Assembly (NCBI GenBank): GCA_002375495.1
Contig: DFLU01000012.1
Coordinates: forward strand, 291,155-355,154
Source: Flavobacteriaceae bacterium UBA3611
GTDB taxonomy: Bacteria; Bacteroidota; Bacteroidia; Flavobacteriales; Flavobacteriaceae
Reading direction: 5' to 3'
DNA: 64,000 nucleotides
The notes under the pieces were generated by a model. That model ran no database searches. It saw only the letters and a list, made by a program, of their open reading frames with translations, and was not told the origin of the DNA. The first letter of the stretch is position 1. Each line of letters opens with the position of its first letter. This document shows, piece after piece, positions 33,122 through 41,526 of this stretch. Position numbers and translations under genes: made by a program.

Positions 33122-35221
33122 TTATTTTAAAAACTGATACGCACCTAAGGCAACTACATAAGCGATGGCACTCATCGCAAACAATTGCCACATGGGCCAT
33201 TTCCAGCTATTGGTTTCTCTTCTAACAACGGCCAGAGTACTCATGCATTGCATGGCAAAAGCATAGAAAAGCAACAATGAAATTCCACTGGCAAAATTAA
33301 ATCGCGGTGTGCCCAAAACTGGGTTTACTTCGGCTGCCATACGGTTTTTGATGGTTTCTTCTTCTTCGCTACCCACGCTGTAAATGGTGGCGAGTGTTCC
33401 TACAAATACTTCACGGGCTGCAAACGAACTCACGATGGCAATCCCAATTTTCCAGTCGTAGCCCAATGGCTGTACGGCGGGCTCTATTCCTTTTCCGAGG
33501 ATTCCGATATAGCTATGTTCTAATTTAAACGATGCAATCTTGGTCTCCATTTCTTCTTCGGAAATAGTTGTTCCTTGTGTCTGCTGTGTGACGATTTCCG
33601 AAGCATTATTGAAATCGCCCGGCCCATAACTTGCCAATACCCAAAGAATGATAGAAATGGCCAATATGATTTTACCGGCACCCAACACAAATGATTTTGT
33701 TTTTTCGATGACGGTGATGGCTACATTTTTAAAGAGTGGCACTTTATAGTTGGGCATTTCAACCACAAAAAAGGTCTTGCTACGTATTTTGAGTACTTTA
33801 TTGAGCAACCAAGCCGAAAAGATGGCAGCGCCAAACCCTAGTAGATACAAGAACATTAAGGTAAGCCCTTGTAGGCTGAATATGCCCAATACACGCTGTT
33901 CTGGAATGACGAGTGCAATAATGATTAAGTACACAGGTAACCGAGCTGAACAGGTGGTAAACGGAGTTACTAAAATGGTAATGAGCCGTTCTTTCCAACT
34001 TTCAATATTTCGGGTGGCCATAATTGCAGGAATGGCACATGCGGTACCGGAAACCAGTGGGACGACACTTTTTCCGCTTAGGCCAAATCGACGCATGATA
34101 CGGTCCATTAAAAAAACCACGCGACTCATATAACCTGTTTCTTCGAGTATGGCAATAAACAAAAACAGAAAGGCAATCTGTGGTATAAAAATAATGATAC
34201 CGCCAAGCCCTGAAATGATACCTTCGGCCAGTAGGTTGGTGAAATCGCCCGCGGGCAATGTATTCTTGGTCCATTCACTGAGTTGTGCAAACGAAGCATC
34301 TATGAAGTCCATCGGGTAACTACTCCAATCGAAAATAGCTTGGAAAATCAACAGTAAAATTCCGAAGAAAATAAGGTAACCCCAAACCTTGTGTGTGAGG
34401 ATACGGTCTAACCTACTGCGGAAATCTTTAGCGTTGGCAGTGTCTATGGTCAATGTTTCTTTTAGCACCCCGTTTATAAATTGGTAACGGGCAATGGTTT
34501 CTTTTTGCTGAAGACGTTTTAGGTTGCTTTTACTCTCCGTTTGGAAGGTGGCAATGGTATTTAGTTCGCCACGTTCCAGCTTTCCGAAGTTTACGTCTTG
34601 GGTAATCACCAACCATAGCTTGTACAGATCCTGTTTCGGGAATGCTTTCCGCAACCGTTCGAAGTATTCTGGCGCGATAACCGAGGCATTTACACACGGT
34701 TTGGTTGAGAGTGTTGCGTGATTGGTAATGTATTCTTTTAAGGTTTCAAAGCCTTCGTTTTTTCTAGAACTGATGAGTGCAATTTTGGTCTCTAGCTGTT
34801 CTTCAAGTGCCTCAATATCTATTGAAATTGCTTTGCGCTTCATTCGGTCTGCCATATTGATGGCCAGAATGGTTGGGATGCCAAGGTCTTTAATCTGTGT
34901 AAAGAGCAGCAGGTTCCGCTTTAGATTTTCTACGTCTGCCACCACAACGGCTACATCAGGAAAGTCTTTATCATTTTTGTTCAGCAGCAACTCGATAACT
35001 ACGTTCTCATCTAGCGAAGAAGCGTTGAGACTATAGGTACCCGGAAGGTCAATGATATGTGCTTTTACCCCGCGGTCTAACTTGCAGATACCCTGCTTTT
35101 TTTCGACGGTGATTCCTGGATAGTTCCCTACTTTTTGATTTAGCCCCGTGAGTTTGTTGAATACAGAAGTCTTTCCTGTATTCGGGTTACCAATAAGAGC
35201 TACGTTAATCTGTCGGGCCAT
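33122..35221 (-). CDS. feoB: Ferrous iron transporter B
   Basis: 699 residues. The N-terminal GTPase domain has G1 GNPNTGKTSVFNKLTG (about 11-26), G3 DLPGTYSLNA and G4 NMADRMKRK. It is followed by a helical GDI-like region and the membrane domain with two Gate motifs, including SGTACAIPAIMATRNIESWK with the conserved Cys, and CSARLPVYLIIIAL. It imports Fe2+ across the inner membrane. It follows feoA by 3 nt and is followed by the Cys-rich partner peptide. Confidence 0.97.
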   Translation of the reverse strand: MARQINVALIGNPNTGKTSVFNKLTGLNQKVGNYPGITVEKKQGICKLDRGVKAHIIDLPGTYSLNASSLDENVVIELLLNKNDKDFPDVAVVVADVENLKRNLLLFTQIKDLGIPTILAINMADRMKRKAISIDIEALEEQLETKIALISSRKNEGFETLKEYITNHATLSTKPCVNASVIAPEYFERLRKAFPKQDLYKLWLVITQDVNFGKLERGELNTIATFQTESKSNLKRLQQKETIARYQFINGVLKETLTIDTANAKDFRSRLDRILTHKVWGYLIFFGILLLIFQAIFDWSSYPMDFIDASFAQLSEWTKNTLPAGDFTNLLAEGIISGLGGIIIFIPQIAFLFLFIAILEETGYMSRVVFLMDRIMRRFGLSGKSVVPLVSGTACAIPAIMATRNIESWKERLITILVTPFTTCSARLPVYLIIIALVIPEQRVLGIFSLQGLTLMFLYLLGFGAAIFSAWLLNKVLKIRSKTFFVVEMPNYKVPLFKNVAITVIEKTKSFVLGAGKIILAISIILWVLASYGPGDFNNASEIVTQQTQGTTISEEEMETKIASFKLEHSYIGILGKGIEPAVQPLGYDWKIGIAIVSSFAAREVFVGTLATIYSVGSEEEETIKNRMAAEVNPVLGTPRFNFASGISLLLFYAFAMQCMSTLAVVRRETNSWKWPMWQLFAMSAIAYVVALGAYQFLK

Positions 35222-35224
35222 AGG

Positions 35225-35449
35225 TTATAAGCGTTCAATTTCTATAAGAGCCGCGGTTTCTTTTCTGATAGCCAAATGACTTCCGTTTATGTTGAGGTAC
35301 AAAGGGTCTCGAAAAGGGGCTTGTTGTACAATCATTACTTCATTGCCCGGCAAACAACCCATTTCTAGGAGCTTTAACGGCACACTTTCGACCTCAAAAG
35401 ACTTGATGATGGCGCGTTCTCCGCGTTTGAGATCTGCGATGGTGGGCAT
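35225..35449 (-). CDS. feoA: Ferrous iron transport protein A
   Basis: 74 residues, an SH3-like FeoA domain (MPTIADLKRGERAIIKSFEV, then LLEMGCLPGNEVMIVQQAPF and SHLAIRKETAALIEI). Cytoplasmic partner of FeoB, which begins 3 nt further on. A promoter with both elements lies 30-60 nt upstream. Confidence 0.95.
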   Translation of the reverse strand: MPTIADLKRGERAIIKSFEVESVPLKLLEMGCLPGNEVMIVQQAPFRDPLYLNINGSHLAIRKETAALIEIERL

Positions 35450-35479
35450 AAAGTTTATTTAGATTGATTTTAAACAAGG

Positions 35480-35510
35480 CAAAAGTAAGGGTTTTACCAA
35501 TGTCTAGCAA
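35480..35510 (-). promoter_or_regulatory. Promoter of feoAB
   Basis: On the minus strand: TTG (35508-35510), a 20-nt spacer and an exact TACTTTTG (35480-35487), 30 nt upstream of the feoA ATG. I could not recognise a clear metal-regulator operator. Confidence 0.65.
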
Positions 35511-35554
35511 GAGAGTTAAGCAATAGTTCTGGGATCGTTAAAAAAGAGCGATTG

Positions 35555-36226
35555 TTAGTTGGAAGTTTCCTTTTTTAGCACGGCAATATCGTGTAATAAT
35601 CGTTCGATATCTTCAGGAAGCGTACCATCATAAAATCCACGAATGCGCTTTTCTGTATCTACCAGCACAAAATTTTCGGTATGTATCAGTTCGTAGGGAC
35701 TGTACGGAGCATCTTTTGCCGCCAGATAGCTTTTTCTGGCAAGGTCGTAGATTTGTTTTTTATCGCCAGTAACCAAGTTCCATTTGCGGTCGTCTACGCC
35801 TTTTTCGATCGCATATTTTTTTAGTTGGGCAACGGTGTCTACTTCAGGTTGTACGGTATGTGAAAGCAATAAAACGTCGCTATCGTTTTTTAATGCCTCT
35901 TGAATTTCAACCATATGCCCTGTCATAACGGGGCAAATTGTCTGGCAGGTTGTAAAAAAGAAGTCGGCTACATAGATTTTATCATTGTAATCTGCCTGTG
36001 TAATAGTTTCGCCATTTTGATTTTTTAAACTGAAATCGGCTATGGTGTGGTATTTTTTCTTGTAATGCAATGTACTGTCTACCAGCTCTGCGTTCACTTC
36101 GGAAGGTTGATAAACGGGTAATATCTCTGTCGGTTTCAGCACCGAATAGATCGCAGAAATAATGATTACAGAGAGTACCGCCAATACCACTAAAAAGAAT
36201 TTGTACTTTGAAAAAAACTGAAGCAT
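35555..36226 (-). CDS. SCO family protein (copper chaperone / thioredoxin-like)
   Basis: 223 residues with one N-terminal membrane anchor (FFLVVLAVLSVIIISAIYSV). The thioredoxin fold contains the copper-binding CxxxC in FFTTCQTICPVMTGHM (about 92-107) and the partner His in ELIHTENFVLVDTEK. SCO proteins deliver copper to or reduce the CuA site of cytochrome c oxidase. No oxidase genes are in the window. Confidence 0.93.
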   Translation of the reverse strand: MLQFFSKYKFFLVVLAVLSVIIISAIYSVLKPTEILPVYQPSEVNAELVDSTLHYKKKYHTIADFSLKNQNGETITQADYNDKIYVADFFFTTCQTICPVMTGHMVEIQEALKNDSDVLLLSHTVQPEVDTVAQLKKYAIEKGVDDRKWNLVTGDKKQIYDLARKSYLAAKDAPYSPYELIHTENFVLVDTEKRIRGFYDGTLPEDIERLLHDIAVLKKETSN

Positions 36227-36350
36227 ACGTATCCACTAAATTTTCAGCAAAATTACAACCCAAAGCTTACATCTAAAAGTGTAACTAGCAATAGTTTTTA
36301 GCGTCTGATCGAGCAGTATTTATTTATTTTTAAATGAAGCGGCAAAAGGT

Positions 36351-36358
36351 TACTTTTG
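36351..36358 (+). promoter_or_regulatory. -7 promoter element of rseP
   Basis: TACTTTTG matches TAnnTTTG exactly. It overlaps the first in-frame ATG at 36356, so translation must begin further on; 36404 is 46 nt downstream. No good -33 TTTG. Confidence 0.45.
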
Positions 36359-36403
36359 TGGCTTCAAAATTGCAGCAAAGGCTGTAAAACAAGACGAACG
36401 ATT

Positions 36404-37729
36404 ATGAGTCCATTTGCCGTTAAAGCAATCCAGCTACTACTTAGCTTATCTATATTGATTATTCTCCATGAACTAGGTCATTTTATTCCGGCCAAACTCT
36501 TTAAAACGAGGGTTGAAAAGTTCTTTCTCTTTTTTGACGTGAAATTTGCTCTGCTTAAAAAGAAGATTGGAGAAACTACCTACGGAATTGGTTGGCTTCC
36601 TTTGGGCGGTTATGTGAAGATTTCGGGGATGATTGATGAGAGTATGGATAAAGAACAAATGGCACAACCAGCCCAACCTTGGGAGTTTAGGAGCAAGCCG
36701 GCTTGGCAGCGTCTTATCATTATGCTAGGTGGAGTAACAGTAAATGTTATTGTGGGTATGGTTATCTATATTTTCCTATTCTACAACAACGGCCAACGCA
36801 TTGTGACCAATGAAAATTTACCGAATGGTTTTTCGGTAGCCCAAGAATTTAAGGCGCTTGGTTTTGAAGACGGGGATCGTGTGCTGCAATTAAACGGTAA
36901 AGACTTTGAAAACCTGAATAACCTGAACCGTTATTTAATGTTGAGAGATGTAGAAACGCTCACCGTACTGCATCCCGATGGCAACCAAGAAACAATCGAG
37001 TTGCCAGAAGATATTGGTATGACGATGTTTAAAGCTGGCGTACGTGAACCTTTCACACCAATGCGTACTACAATAATCGATACCATATACCCAGACTTGC
37101 CTGCCGGACCATCTGATTTAAGAGTTGGGGATCGTGTATTACAGATAAACGGAACCGAAGTAACGACTTTCAGAAACATGAGTGAACTAGTAAGAGCGAA
37201 TCCTGAGAAACCAGTAGCTCTTACCGTTTTGAGAAACGGAGAAACGCTTGAGTTTACTGTGACACCCAACGATAAAGGTCAGTTAGGAATTAATAATCTG
37301 GCAAGGGAATACGACAATAGTTTTGAGCAAGTAAACTACAGTTTTGGAGAAAGTATTGGTGGCGGAATTGAATATGGGTACAATGTGTTGAAAGACTACG
37401 TGTACCAATTTAAGTATGTTTTTACTGCGGAAGGAGCCACCCAGATTGGCGGATTTGGAGCTATAGGCGGGTTGTTTCCTGATACGTGGGACTGGAGTAG
37501 CTTTTGGCACACCACGGCACTGATTTCAATAATTCTAGCGTTTATGAACATTTTGCCCATACCAGCATTAGATGGGGGCCACGTGATGTTTTTATTATAC
37601 GAAATGGTATCGGGACGTAAGCCTAACGATAAGTTTATGGAATATGCCCAAATGGTAGGTTTCTTCTTGTTGATTGGTTTGGTGCTCTTCGCAAACGGAA
37701 ACGATATCTATCGCTGGCTGTTTGAGTAG
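36404..37729 (+). CDS. rseP: Site-2 intramembrane metalloprotease RseP
   Basis: 441 residues starting MSPFAVKAIQLLLSLSILII. The first helix carries the zinc motif HELGHF (about 23-28). Two PDZ-type domains follow in the periplasmic loop (about 110-300; EDGDRVLQLNGKDF and RVGDRVLQINGTEV). The second active-site motif NILPIPALDGGHVMF (about 384-398) supplies the Asp ligand. RseP cleaves anti-sigma factors after a first cut and can clear signal-peptide remnants. Monocistronic; the longer frame from 36356 begins within the promoter. Confidence 0.95.
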   Translation: MSPFAVKAIQLLLSLSILIILHELGHFIPAKLFKTRVEKFFLFFDVKFALLKKKIGETTYGIGWLPLGGYVKISGMIDESMDKEQMAQPAQPWEFRSKPAWQRLIIMLGGVTVNVIVGMVIYIFLFYNNGQRIVTNENLPNGFSVAQEFKALGFEDGDRVLQLNGKDFENLNNLNRYLMLRDVETLTVLHPDGNQETIELPEDIGMTMFKAGVREPFTPMRTTIIDTIYPDLPAGPSDLRVGDRVLQINGTEVTTFRNMSELVRANPEKPVALTVLRNGETLEFTVTPNDKGQLGINNLAREYDNSFEQVNYSFGESIGGGIEYGYNVLKDYVYQFKYVFTAEGATQIGGFGAIGGLFPDTWDWSSFWHTTALISIILAFMNILPIPALDGGHVMFLLYEMVSGRKPNDKFMEYAQMVGFFLLIGLVLFANGNDIYRWLFE

Positions 37730-37740
37730 TGGTACAACTA

Positions 37741-38556
37741 TTATTTTTCGGCAATCACTTCTATCATCATGGGGCAGAACAGCGTTGCGTTGGTAGATTG
37801 TTCTAGTTGGGTGTGGTCTGCAAAAGCCTGTTTTGCTTCGGCTTCTGTTAAGTAACCCATCGAAACTAACCTCGGAAAGTAACTATGGTAAAAGGTTTTG
37901 GGCCATTGCCAAATTAAATTTTCGGGAGTGGCTAATTTTGGCATTAACCTAAGATGGGTTATGGTCATGCCCAGCTCGGTTAAGATTTCGGGAAGTTTTC
38001 TGCCGATATCAATTTCACCTTTTTGTTCTTTAAAGCTTTTAAGGCAGGCAGCAATGGCTTTATTTAGGCCGGGTAGCTGTGGTTCGGTTTGGTGGGTGCT
38101 CCAATCGTAGTATTCATGCAACACCATTTTCCCACCGGGTTTTAGCGCGTCATAGGTTTTTTTAAGAATTTCATCAGGATTTGGAATCCAAGCCATTGCC
38201 CAACGGCAGTACATTCCGTCTATAGAATTAGCGGGCAGCTTTAAATTATTAAAATCTGAACAAATTCCGTCAATATTTAAGTGGTATAAATCTGCTACTT
38301 GTGTGAGGTGTTGGATGTACCCTTCGTCTAGATCGACACCAATCACCTTGCCGCTATTGCCTACAATATAGGCAAGTTCCTTACTGCAAAATCCAGGTCC
38401 GCACCCCAGGTCTAAGAGGGTCTGTCCGGCAGAAAAATCTGCCAATTTCCAGCCTTTTTGAGCTTCAGTGGCCCAGATCTGATGTTGTATACCCAATCTG
38501 TGTAATTCTTGGGCATCAGTACCTAAGATATAGGGTTGAGAGGTTTTTTTGGTCAT
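37741..38556 (-). CDS. Class I SAM-dependent methyltransferase
   Basis: 271 residues. Motif I TLLDLGCGPGFCSKELAYIV (about 47-66) and the adenosine-binding acidic residue in VIGVDLDEGYI are present, then MYCRWAMAWIPNPDEILKKT and LKPGGKMVLHEYYDWS (motif III region). The acceptor is unknown; the arrangement resembles small-molecule methyltransferases of the UbiE/Methyltransf_11-25 type. It is convergent with rseP, with only 11 nt between the stops. Confidence 0.88.
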   Translation of the reverse strand: MTKKTSQPYILGTDAQELHRLGIQHQIWATEAQKGWKLADFSAGQTLLDLGCGPGFCSKELAYIVGNSGKVIGVDLDEGYIQHLTQVADLYHLNIDGICSDFNNLKLPANSIDGMYCRWAMAWIPNPDEILKKTYDALKPGGKMVLHEYYDWSTHQTEPQLPGLNKAIAACLKSFKEQKGEIDIGRKLPEILTELGMTITHLRLMPKLATPENLIWQWPKTFYHSYFPRLVSMGYLTEAEAKQAFADHTQLEQSTNATLFCPMMIEVIAEK

Positions 38557-38675
38557 GTTAGTATGAGATTGACCTTGTGAAGATAGTGATTTTGGAAAAG
38601 TAGCGGGTTGATTTTAATTAAAAGGACCTTTTTATGTGACTACTATACTCTCAAAAAATGTGGAATGTTTGATCG

Positions 38676-39128
38676 CTATGAATCGAGGTTTAATTGTCTG
38701 TTTTCCTTCGTTGCTTTTTTATCCATACCAGATCCTACGGCCATTCCGATGACCATTCCAATAGGAAGTCCTATACCCAACAGCCCCATATTATCAAGCG
38801 CTACCCCGAACGCAGCGCCCATTGGGATTCCGAATACCGACATGCCCAATGCCAGCCATAAATTTCTATAGTAGTTTTTAGGAACCAACTTCAGTTCTTT
38901 TTCAAGAATTCGCAATATTTTGGTTCTTGACTTTAGGAGTTGTTTTTTATAGGCGGAATCTTGGATGGTATTCACCTTTTCAATTTCTGTATTAATTTCA
39001 GTAGTGACTTTCTGCGGAAGTTCCCGTTTGTGTATTTCTTCAAGTAATGATTGCAACTTTTCATAACGCTCGTTCAACTTTTTGTCGGCCGAATTCGTAT
39101 TTCTGGGTTTCAATTTTATTAATTGCAT
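38676..39128 (-). CDS. Hypothetical protein with charged N-terminal helix and Gly-rich C-terminal membrane hairpin
   Basis: 150 residues from MQLIKLKPRNTNSADKKLNE; an upstream frame to 39260 would begin with an unrelated basic leader and is less likely. The first about 95 residues are strongly helical and charged (coiled-coil-like, RYEKLQSLLEEIHKRELPQK). The last 55 form two hydrophobic segments with small-residue spacing (GMSVFGIPMGAAFGVALDN and IGLPIGMVIGMAVGSGMDK), like a glycine-zipper hairpin. No family recognised. Confidence 0.65.
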   Translation of the reverse strand: MQLIKLKPRNTNSADKKLNERYEKLQSLLEEIHKRELPQKVTTEINTEIEKVNTIQDSAYKKQLLKSRTKILRILEKELKLVPKNYYRNLWLALGMSVFGIPMGAAFGVALDNMGLLGIGLPIGMVIGMAVGSGMDKKATKENRQLNLDS

Positions 39129-39223
39129 GTTGCTCTTTTTTGAAAAATTAAATTTCCTTTCAAAGATAGAGAAAGAATAATACATCTTTTGCTTAAAAAC
39201 TATTTCTGAATAAATGTATTGTT

Positions 39224-39348
39224 GTAGCCGTTGTAAGGCGAAACAAACGTTTACAAACATTTACAAACGAAAGTAAGTGCGTACCAGCCGAATCGTTTTT
39301 GGAAGCCATCCCATATTTGCACTGTTGAACGAAATCAACAACGGCTAC
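39224..39348. repeat. Inverted repeat flanking a TTTACAAAC-type direct repeat upstream of ssb
   Basis: gtagccgttgt (39224-39234) and its exact reverse complement acaacggctac (39338-39348) are 103 nt apart. Between them three close copies of 'acaaacgttt / acaaacattt / acaaacgaaa' occur (39242-39272). A -7-like catatttg lies at 39312-39319 without a clear -33. Confidence 0.5.
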
Positions 39349-39400
39349 CAGACCGACTCTGGAAAATGACTTAACTGTTTAACTATTAAAATTTAATATT

Positions 39401-39733
39401 ATGAACGCACTTAGAAACAAAGTACAGTTGATTGGAAGATTGGGGCAAGACCCAGAAATTGTAACCTTTAAAGATGGGAACAAAATGGCCAAATTCTCGA
39501 TGGCCACAGACGACAGCTACAAAGACTCAGACGGGAACAAGGTAGAACGAGCTTACTGGCACAATGTAGTAGTAAAGGGTGGCCTCGTAAAAGTGGTTGA
39601 AAATTATGTAACCAAAGGGCAAGAAATCGCCGTAGAAGGAAAACTTACCAACCGCTCTTGGGAAGATAAAGACGGAGGCAAGCACTATATCACAGAAGTA
39701 CTGTGTAACGAATTGCTCATGTTGTCGAAATAA
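39401..39733 (+). CDS. ssb: Single-stranded DNA-binding protein, short form
   Basis: 110 residues, one OB fold: LRNKVQLIGRLGQDPEIVTF, MAKFSMATDDSYKDSDGNKV and KGQEIAVEGKLTNRSWEDKD. It ends LLMLSK directly after the OB domain, so it lacks the Gly-rich linker and acidic tip that recruit partner proteins in full-length SSB. It may be an accessory or conditionally used SSB rather than the main replicative one. A bidirectional terminator follows. Confidence 0.9.
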   Translation: MNALRNKVQLIGRLGQDPEIVTFKDGNKMAKFSMATDDSYKDSDGNKVERAYWHNVVVKGGLVKVVENYVTKGQEIAVEGKLTNRSWEDKDGGKHYITEVLCNELLMLSK

Positions 39734-39752
39734 TCACGACTCAGATTAAAAA

Positions 39753-39781
39753 TAAAAAGGCTGCCATATGGTGGCCTTTTT
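39753..39781. terminator. Bidirectional terminator between ssb and the injection-system operon
   Basis: aaaaaggc...gccttttt stem extended by tgcca/tggtg, with A and T runs on both sides. It would end both ssb (plus) and the 22-kb minus-strand operon. Confidence 0.85.
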
Positions 39782-39796
39782 TCTGTACATACCTCA

Positions 39797-40186
39797 TCAA
39801 GCCACATCGTGGGTTACTTGGCCGGCCTGACTGATTGTAATCACCCCACCCCACATACAATTTAGCATACAGGTATTATTGAGCGCAGGCATATTTGCAA
39901 TCAAAACTGTGGGGCTACCAGGTGCCCATGGGGCAACAGTTGCAGGAATACATGGCATCGGCGTTAATACTCCCAATGCTGCTGTGGTAGCAGCCGCTAC
40001 AGTAGGGTTGGCCAAAGACGAACACATTCCAAAGGGCAGAATATTCACCATGGGTTTATTGTCCATAATATTGGCTGCTGGCATATTACTGGTAAGCACC
40101 CTATTTTGTGGCAATACCATTAATGACGAAGGCGCTACCCCGAAAGAACAAGTCATCATTGCTCCCATACATACTTGCTGTGGCAT
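39797..40186 (-). CDS. PAAR-like tip protein (DUF4280) of the injection system
   Basis: 129 residues, rich in Pro, Ala, Met and Cys. The start MPQQVCMGAMMTCSFGVAPS and the block TMPCIPATVAPWAPGSPTVL (in the protein PMPCIPATVAPWAPGSP) fit DUF4280, the PAAR-like family that caps the VgrG spike. Several Cys and His residues could hold a metal at the tip. No toxin extension. Last gene of the operon, 2 nt after the ATPase. Confidence 0.9.
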   Translation of the reverse strand: MPQQVCMGAMMTCSFGVAPSSLMVLPQNRVLTSNMPAANIMDNKPMVNILPFGMCSSLANPTVAAATTAALGVLTPMPCIPATVAPWAPGSPTVLIANMPALNNTCMLNCMWGGVITISQAGQVTHDVA

Positions 40187-40188
40187 AG

Positions 40189-41526
40189 TTATAACGTTTT
40201 ATTTTGTTTGCTGTATTCTCTACGTATTCCTGTAATAATATCTGTAAGAACAATCTTTTTTTCATTCCGTTTGGCAGCCTCTAGCGCACAGTATCGCAAC
40301 ACATTTATCATTTCACCCCCCGTTAGTTCGTAATTGCTGGCAAGCGCATCAAGATCAATTTCTTCTGAAAGTTTAAAAGATTCCCCAAATAGCTGTTTCC
40401 AAAGTAGTATTCGCTCTGCTACTGTTGGTTTTGCAAAATGAATCATGGCCTGAAACCGTCTTGAAAAAGCATCATCTATATTGCTCTGTATGTTGGTAGC
40501 GAGAATTACCAATCCTGAAAAATCTTCAATACGTTGCAACAAATAAGCAACTTCCTGATTGGCGTACCTGTCATTAGCTCCCTTGGTTTGTGTGCGCTTT
40601 CCGAAGAGGGCATCTGCTTCATCAAAAAATAAAATCCATTTTTTATTTTCTGCTTCATCAAAAAGCTTCCCCAAGTTTTTTTCAGTCTCCCCAATGTATT
40701 TTGAAACGACCATAGAGAGATCAATTCGAAATACCGGCTGTTTGGTCGCTTTCCCCAATAGTGTGGCCGCTAATGTTTTTCCCGTGCCTGGCGGACCATA
40801 AAACAAGGCGCGATACCCTGGTTTTAGGTTTTTTTCAAGATCCCATTCATTCAAAATCTTGTCAGCATGAAACATCCATTGTTCAATTTCATCTAGTGAG
40901 TTACGTACTTGTGGTTGTACAATAAGTGCCTTTTCATCTAGGGGTGTCGAAATTCTCTTGGCTGGGAACGAGGTGCTGTATTCGGGCAGGGCTTTTTTGC
41001 CTGTGGTAAACAAACTAAGGTATTCATGTGTGGGTTGCAGCGGAGACTGAAGCAAGTTGTCTTGGTCGTTCGGTAGTTTCAGAATACCACTTCGGAAAAG
41101 CGGATTGCTGGTCGAGAACAAATCCAATAATTGCAATCGCACCTCCAATTTCGTTCCTCCCAAGATAAAAAGGGCTGTTTCTAGCGTAGGTACAAAACCA
41201 TGTTTCGTAGCATTTTTAATACCTCCAAATTCTGAAAATTCTGTGTTGAGACTCTGGTTTCTTATTAGAAATACGTCCAATACACTTGGTTGTAATGAAG
41301 GAGCGAGTGCTAATATGAGTGCCAATCGTTCTTCGTTGCCCAACGCGTGCTTTTTAATGGAAACCGCATATTCTGAAGTGTCTTTTGAAAGGTCTGGAGC
41401 GGCGTCTACAGTGTCCTGCTTGGCATCAGGATTTTCAAAATAGGTCTTCATACGCGCATTTACGATGGTTTGAAACCACCTGAGTTCCTTATCTAGGGTT
41501 TTTGCAAGTGCTGTGATTACCTCCAT
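40189..41526 (-). CDS. AAA+ ATPase of the injection system (Afp15-like)
   Basis: 445 residues. The C-terminal half is a classic AAA domain: Walker A YGPPGTGKTLAATLLGKAT (about 240-258), Walker B KKWILFFDEADALFGKRT (about 295-312), a sensor region LATNIQSNIDDAFSRRFQAMI with the arginine finger. The N-terminal 180 residues are family-specific. Afp15-type ATPases are needed for assembly of the particle, probably by acting on the sheath or cap. It overlaps the tape-measure gene by 10 nt. Confidence 0.93.
   Translation of the reverse strand: MEVITALAKTLDKELRWFQTIVNARMKTYFENPDAKQDTVDAAPDLSKDTSEYAVSIKKHALGNEERLALILALAPSLQPSVLDVFLIRNQSLNTEFSEFGGIKNATKHGFVPTLETALFILGGTKLEVRLQLLDLFSTSNPLFRSGILKLPNDQDNLLQSPLQPTHEYLSLFTTGKKALPEYSTSFPAKRISTPLDEKALIVQPQVRNSLDEIEQWMFHADKILNEWDLEKNLKPGYRALFYGPPGTGKTLAATLLGKATKQPVFRIDLSMVVSKYIGETEKNLGKLFDEAENKKWILFFDEADALFGKRTQTKGANDRYANQEVAYLLQRIEDFSGLVILATNIQSNIDDAFSRRFQAMIHFAKPTVAERILLWKQLFGESFKLSEEIDLDALASNYELTGGEMINVLRYCALEAAKRNEKKIVLTDIITGIRREYSKQNKTL

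Noticed and set aside
39879..40235. Plus-strand frame of 118 codons opposite the PAAR-like gene
   Set aside because: It is the antisense of a low-complexity Ala/Pro/Met-rich protein; the minus-strand frame matches DUF4280 and fits the operon spacing.
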